This document shows positions 60,533-64,000 of a stretch of 64,000 bases of DNA, one piece after another. Below the pieces are notes generated by a model. The model saw nothing but the letters and a program-made list of their open reading frames with translations, made no database searches and was not told the DNA's origin. Source of the DNA: Couchioplanes azureus (GTDB taxonomy: Bacteria; Actinomycetota; Actinomycetes; Mycobacteriales; Micromonosporaceae); assembly GCF_014648355.1 (NCBI RefSeq), contig NZ_BMQY01000003.1, positions 517,916-581,915 of the forward strand. The letters run 5' to 3'. The translations under genes were made by a program, and so were the position numbers. Within the stretch, counting starts at the first letter, position 1, and every line of letters begins with the position of its first letter.

Positions 60533-61495
60533 TCACCGGGTGCGGGCCGCGGCCAGGGTCAGGGCACGGTGCAGCACCCGGGCGTCACCGAGCAGCCCCC
60601 GCAGCCGGCGTTCGAGACCCGCGATGGGGACCAGGTTCTGCGGCGCCCGCGGATCCTTGTACGCCGAGGACGCGAACCGCGGCAACGTCGCCCCGGACAG
60701 CCCGGCGAGCTCGACGGCCTGCGCCGGAGTGAGCTCGGGCGAGCACTCCACCCGGACGATGCCGGACCACGGCGCCCCCGAGGCCCCGGGCAGGCGCAGA
60801 TACCAGGACCAACCGCCCCAGACCGTGCCGAGCGCGAAGACCGGCGTCCGCTGGCCGGGGCGCAGGCCGGTCACCACCGGGGTGAGCGCGGCCGGCAGGT
60901 ACTGCTTCTGCTGGGTCTTGACGTAGCCGATCGTGCGCGGCAGCTGGCGGCGGTTGCGCAGCGGGCCGTCGACCACCAGCAGGTCGGCGCCGTCCGAGCC
61001 GTGGCTCCGGGCCGCACCCGAGATCTCGATCTCCAGGGCGGTCAGCGGCGCCTGCACGGCCGCGGGCAGCTTGCTCGCCTCGCCGGTGCCGCTGACCCGG
61101 TGCACCTCGTAGCGCACCGAGCCGGCCTGCACGTCCTCCGCGGACGGGCTCGCGGTGAACAGGCCCCGGGCGACCCGGGCGCCCGCCAGCTCGGCCACTC
61201 CCCGGCGCAGGTCGCAGCGGACGACGCCGGCCGCGTACGAGGCGGCCAGGCCGGCGTAGGACTGGCCGTCCTCCTCGGCCGTCCAGAGCCCGGCGTCGTT
61301 GCGGCGCACGCCGTCGACGAGAAACACCACGTCGGGGCAGCGCACCCCGGCCGGCACGTCGATCGGCGCCCAGTGCGCGGCGGGCACCTCCACGTCCGTG
61401 TCGACCTGCGCGCTGCTCGGCGACGCCGGACCGTCGGCGGCGTCCCCGCCCTCGAACGACGCCCCGTACGCGGGATCCCAGGCGTCGACGAACAT
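60533..61495 (-). CDS. nurA: NurA-like DNA end-processing nuclease
   Basis: 320 residues. NurA-type acidic motifs: Asp61 in VVFLVDGVRR and Asp176 in LLVVDGPLRNRRQLPRTIGY, with Lys194 in GYVKTQQK. The C-terminal signature LPRFASSAYKDPRAPQNL is highly typical of the actinobacterial group. NurA is a Mn-dependent 5' exonuclease/endonuclease that works with HerA in archaea. Here it starts two bases after the SbcC stop (or overlaps it if GTG 61501 is used), so it is co-translated with SbcC, and no HerA is in the window. Confidence 0.85.
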   Translation of the reverse strand: MFVDAWDPAYGASFEGGDAADGPASPSSAQVDTDVEVPAAHWAPIDVPAGVRCPDVVFLVDGVRRNDAGLWTAEEDGQSYAGLAASYAAGVVRCDLRRGVAELAGARVARGLFTASPSAEDVQAGSVRYEVHRVSGTGEASKLPAAVQAPLTALEIEISGAARSHGSDGADLLVVDGPLRNRRQLPRTIGYVKTQQKQYLPAALTPVVTGLRPGQRTPVFALGTVWGGWSWYLRLPGASGAPWSGIVRVECSPELTPAQAVELAGLSGATLPRFASSAYKDPRAPQNLVPIAGLERRLRGLLGDARVLHRALTLAAARTR

Positions 61496-61497
61496 CC

Positions 61498-63987
61498 TCA
61501 CAAGCCGACCCTCTCCACGTACGCCGTGCGCGCGTCCTTGTGCACCTCGAACCGGACCGGCACCCGCTCGGCCAGGGCGTGCACGTGCGTGACGACGCCG
61601 ACCATCCGGTCGCCGCGGGCGGCCAGGTTCTCCAGGGTCGCCGCCACCACGTCGAGCGTCGCCGCGTCGAGCGTGCCGAAGCCCTCGTCCAGCACGATCG
61701 ACTCGAGGCTCGCCGCCGTCGTCGACATCCCGGCCAGCTGCTCGGACAGCGCGAGGGCCAGCGCCAGCGACGCCTGGAACGTCTCGCCGCCCGACAGGGT
61801 CCGCACCGCCCGGCGCAGTCCGGCGTCGTGATGGTCGACGACGAAGAACTCGCCCTTGTCGTGCACGAGGTCGTACTGGCCGCCGGTGAGCTCGCGCAGG
61901 ATTCGCGAGGCGCCGTCCACCAGCAGGTCGAGTGCCTCCTCCAGGAGCCAGCGCTCGAAGTTGTTGGCCCGCAGGTGTCCGGCGAGGGACTTGGCGACCC
62001 GGCTGTCGCGCACCAGGGCCGCCCGCTGCTCGGCGTACTCGCGGGCCTGCTCGCGGCGGTCGGCGAGACGCTGCCAGGCCGCCTCCGCCCGCTCGGCGGC
62101 GACCGCCGCCGCCCGGATCAGGTCGGCGTCCGCACCGCCCGCCGGGGCCGGCAGGCCGCGGCCGGCGAAGAGCGCCACGATCGCCTCGCGAGTGCGCCGG
62201 GTCTCGGCCTGGGCGGCCTCGACGGCGGCGGCCGCCTCGTCGCGGGCGACCTCCCGGCGGTCCGCCGACTCGTCCGCCCACCGCACCAGGGCCGACCAGG
62301 CGCCGGCCAGGTCGTCCCGGTCGGCCGGCGGCGGCCCGAACCGGGCCACCAGGTCACGGACCGCGTCGAACGAGCGCCACGCCGCGCGCTGCTGCTCCTC
62401 CGCGGCGCCGACCGCCGCCTGGGCCCTGCGATGCGCCTCCCGGGCGGACCGCACCTCCGCGCCGGCCTCGTCGAGCCGGCGCTGGATCCTGCTCAGCTCC
62501 GCCAGCCGGGTCCGCAACGCCTCGACGCCGGGCGAGCCGGCCAGCCCCGCCGTCACCTCGGCGAGGCGGGCCTTGTGCTGCTCGAACTGCGCCCGCTTGC
62601 GGTCCAGGCCGCGCTCCAGCTCCCGGGCGACCGCGTCGCGCTGCTTCCACGCCGTCGACGCCACGTCGGCCGCCGCGCGCGCCGCCTTGCCCTGACGCTC
62701 CGCGACCTGCACCGCGGAGCCCTCCGGCACCGCGGGCACCGCCGCCACCGGCTGCTCGCAGACCGGGCACGCCTGCCCCGCGGTCAGGTGGGCGCGCAAC
62801 GCGGCGGCCCGGTCCAGAGCCTGCGCCTCGGCATAGTCCAGCCGGGCCTGTTCCAGGAGCTGCTCGGCACCGAGATGCGCCGCCCGGGCCAGCTCCGCCG
62901 CCGCGACCGCGTCCCGGTACTCGACCTCGGCGACCGAGACCTCGCCGGCGAACCACTCGGCCTGCCCGGTCAGCCGCTCGCACTCGATGTGGCGGTCCAG
63001 CAGCAGCCCCAGCGAGCCCGCGTCGCCGGCGGCCGCCAGCTCCCCGCGTACCTTCTCCTCCGCCTCCTCGGCGGCGCGCACGGCAGCCGCCGCCGCGTCC
63101 ACCGCGACCCGCGCGGCGGCCGTGGCCTCGGCCACCCGCGCGCTGCCCGCGGGAGCGGCGACCCGCGACAGCGCGGCAAGCTCCGCGGCGACGGCGTCGC
63201 GGGCGGCGGCCAGCTCGGCCTCGCGTTCCCGCACCGCCCGCAGCCGCGGCATCGCGTCCTCGACCTCCGCGGTCAGCTCCCGCATCGCCGCCAGCCGGGC
63301 AGCCGCGGCGGCGACCGCCTCGTCGTCGGCGTCGGCGAGGCCGGCCAGCGCCTGGTCCACCACGGCGAGCTGGGCCTCCGCCCGGGTCGCCCGGGTGGAG
63401 GCGCGGGTCTGCACCTCCTCGTACACGTGCAGGCCGAGGAGATTGACCAGGATCTGCTGCCGGGTGGCGGGCTTGGCGTGCAGAAAGTCGGCGAACTGGC
63501 CCTGCGGCAGCACGACGCAGCTGGTGAACTGCTCGTACGGCAGCCCGACCGCCTCCACGATCGCCCGGTCCATCTCCGCCGGGGTACCCGCCAGCACGTC
63601 GCCGAGGTCGTCGAGGCTCATCCCGGTGTCGAGCCGGGTGACGTCGAAGCCGGGCGGCATGAGCTGCAGTCCCGCGCCGGCGGTCTTGACGTTGCCACGC
63701 CCGTCGCGGCGCACCACCCGGGTCGCGACGTACCGCGAGCCGGCGGACTCGAAGACCAGGCGGACCCGGGCCTCGGTCGCCGACGGCGCGAGCGCGTTGC
63801 CGATGCCGCGGCTGCCGCCCCACCTCGGCACCGTGCCGTAGAGGGCGAAGCAGATGCCGTCGAGCACCGTGGACTTGCCGGAGCCGGTCGGGCCGACCAG
63901 GGCGAAGTAGTCGGCGTCGGTGAAGTCGACGGTGGTCTCGTCGCGAAACACCGTGAACCCGGCCATGTCGAGCCGCAAAGGCCTCAT
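61498..63987 (-). CDS. sbcC: SbcC-type ATPase (Rad50-like)
   Basis: 829 residues, complete. Walker A GPTGSGKST at about 32-40, two long coiled-coil arms, a zinc hook CPVC at about 405, ABC signature LSGGETFQASLALALALSEQ at about 730 and Walker B IVLDEGFGTLD near 765. Length is typical for actinobacteria. With SbcD nuclease it opens hairpins and processes DNA ends. sbcD is expected just beyond the window edge, since only 13 bases remain upstream. It forms an operon with the NurA-like gene. Confidence 0.93.
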   Translation of the reverse strand: MRPLRLDMAGFTVFRDETTVDFTDADYFALVGPTGSGKSTVLDGICFALYGTVPRWGGSRGIGNALAPSATEARVRLVFESAGSRYVATRVVRRDGRGNVKTAGAGLQLMPPGFDVTRLDTGMSLDDLGDVLAGTPAEMDRAIVEAVGLPYEQFTSCVVLPQGQFADFLHAKPATRQQILVNLLGLHVYEEVQTRASTRATRAEAQLAVVDQALAGLADADDEAVAAAAARLAAMRELTAEVEDAMPRLRAVREREAELAAARDAVAAELAALSRVAAPAGSARVAEATAAARVAVDAAAAAVRAAEEAEEKVRGELAAAGDAGSLGLLLDRHIECERLTGQAEWFAGEVSVAEVEYRDAVAAAELARAAHLGAEQLLEQARLDYAEAQALDRAAALRAHLTAGQACPVCEQPVAAVPAVPEGSAVQVAERQGKAARAAADVASTAWKQRDAVARELERGLDRKRAQFEQHKARLAEVTAGLAGSPGVEALRTRLAELSRIQRRLDEAGAEVRSAREAHRRAQAAVGAAEEQQRAAWRSFDAVRDLVARFGPPPADRDDLAGAWSALVRWADESADRREVARDEAAAAVEAAQAETRRTREAIVALFAGRGLPAPAGGADADLIRAAAVAAERAEAAWQRLADRREQAREYAEQRAALVRDSRVAKSLAGHLRANNFERWLLEEALDLLVDGASRILRELTGGQYDLVHDKGEFFVVDHHDAGLRRAVRTLSGGETFQASLALALALSEQLAGMSTTAASLESIVLDEGFGTLDAATLDVVAATLENLAARGDRMVGVVTHVHALAERVPVRFEVHKDARTAYVERVGL

Positions 63988-64000
63988 TGCTGCGTGCTCA

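Noticed and set aside
60477-60926. Plus-strand open frame upstream of the nurA-like gene end
   Set aside because: It runs antisense to the conserved C-terminus of NurA, has no ribosome binding site and encodes low-complexity text.

Overview
This 64 kb window is very GC-rich, with short intergenic gaps, Lsr2, an orphan methyl-accepting chemotaxis protein, TAT-exported enzymes, ECF sigma control and many promoters of the form TAnnnT-N6/7-start codon. Together these point to a filamentous actinobacterium, most likely of the Micromonosporaceae (Actinoplanes-like). The placement is inferred from gene content and style. There is no rRNA or tRNA gene, CRISPR array, insertion sequence or prophage that I can support, so this looks like ordinary chromosome rich in accessory and secreted functions.

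Layout. 1-8 kb: a TAT-exported NodB deacetylase, a hexapeptide acetyltransferase, a secreted I36-type peptidase inhibitor, and a 1,406-residue polymorphic toxin (alanine-rich stalk, Hint domain, treble-clef-like nuclease tip) followed by its likely immunity gene. 8-17 kb: small unknown genes, an esterase, a secreted C1-type protease with TIG domains, then CbiZ next to a B12-binding protein that carries the Wx9EH signature of CarH/LitR photoreceptors but no DNA-binding domain, a histidine phosphatase and a MarR-type regulator. 17-26 kb: secreted M14 and S8 peptidases that share an upstream motif, the chemotaxis receptor, a LigD-type polymerase and a membrane diguanylate cyclase. 26-35 kb: a YCF48-like propeller, a fatty-acid desaturase, an SDR, a Clp-N/HTH pair whose promoter is buried in a 46-bp dyad, a solitary MurF, and a TAXI-TRAP transporter. 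35-44 kb: a CDP-alcohol phosphatidyltransferase, a GMC oxidase with a four-cysteine cluster, a GH12 cellulase behind a consensus CebR operator, Lsr2, SDR/epimerase genes, an AraC/VOC divergent pair and a PGRP amidase. 43.8-48 kb: an NRAMP-pxpA-pxpB-pxpC-GntR operon for 5-oxoproline use with twin GntR-like operators. 48-54 kb: a methyltransferase, a GGDEF-EAL protein, and a polyphosphate-glucokinase-like gene flanked by two different tandem-repeat arrays, then an AlkA-like glycosylase. 54-60 kb: a secreted trypsin and a minus-strand ECF sigma/anti-sigma/envelope-protein module. 60.5-64 kb: NurA-like nuclease and SbcC, probably the end of an sbcD-sbcC-nurA operon cut by the window edge.

How it fits together. 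Three themes recur. The first is export and turnover of polymers: a deacetylase, cysteine, zinc and serine proteases, an amidase, a cellulase and a protease inhibitor. The second is sensing and signalling: a B12 photoreceptor-like protein, two GGDEF proteins, an MCP and an ECF sigma. The third is dedicated local regulation: operators for CebR, a GntR protein and an HTH protein can be read directly beside their likely targets. The most promising less-described items are the B12 photoreceptor-like/CbiZ pair, the HTH/Clp-N module with its embedded promoter, the ECF-controlled surface-protein cluster, and the motif shared by two secreted peptidase genes.
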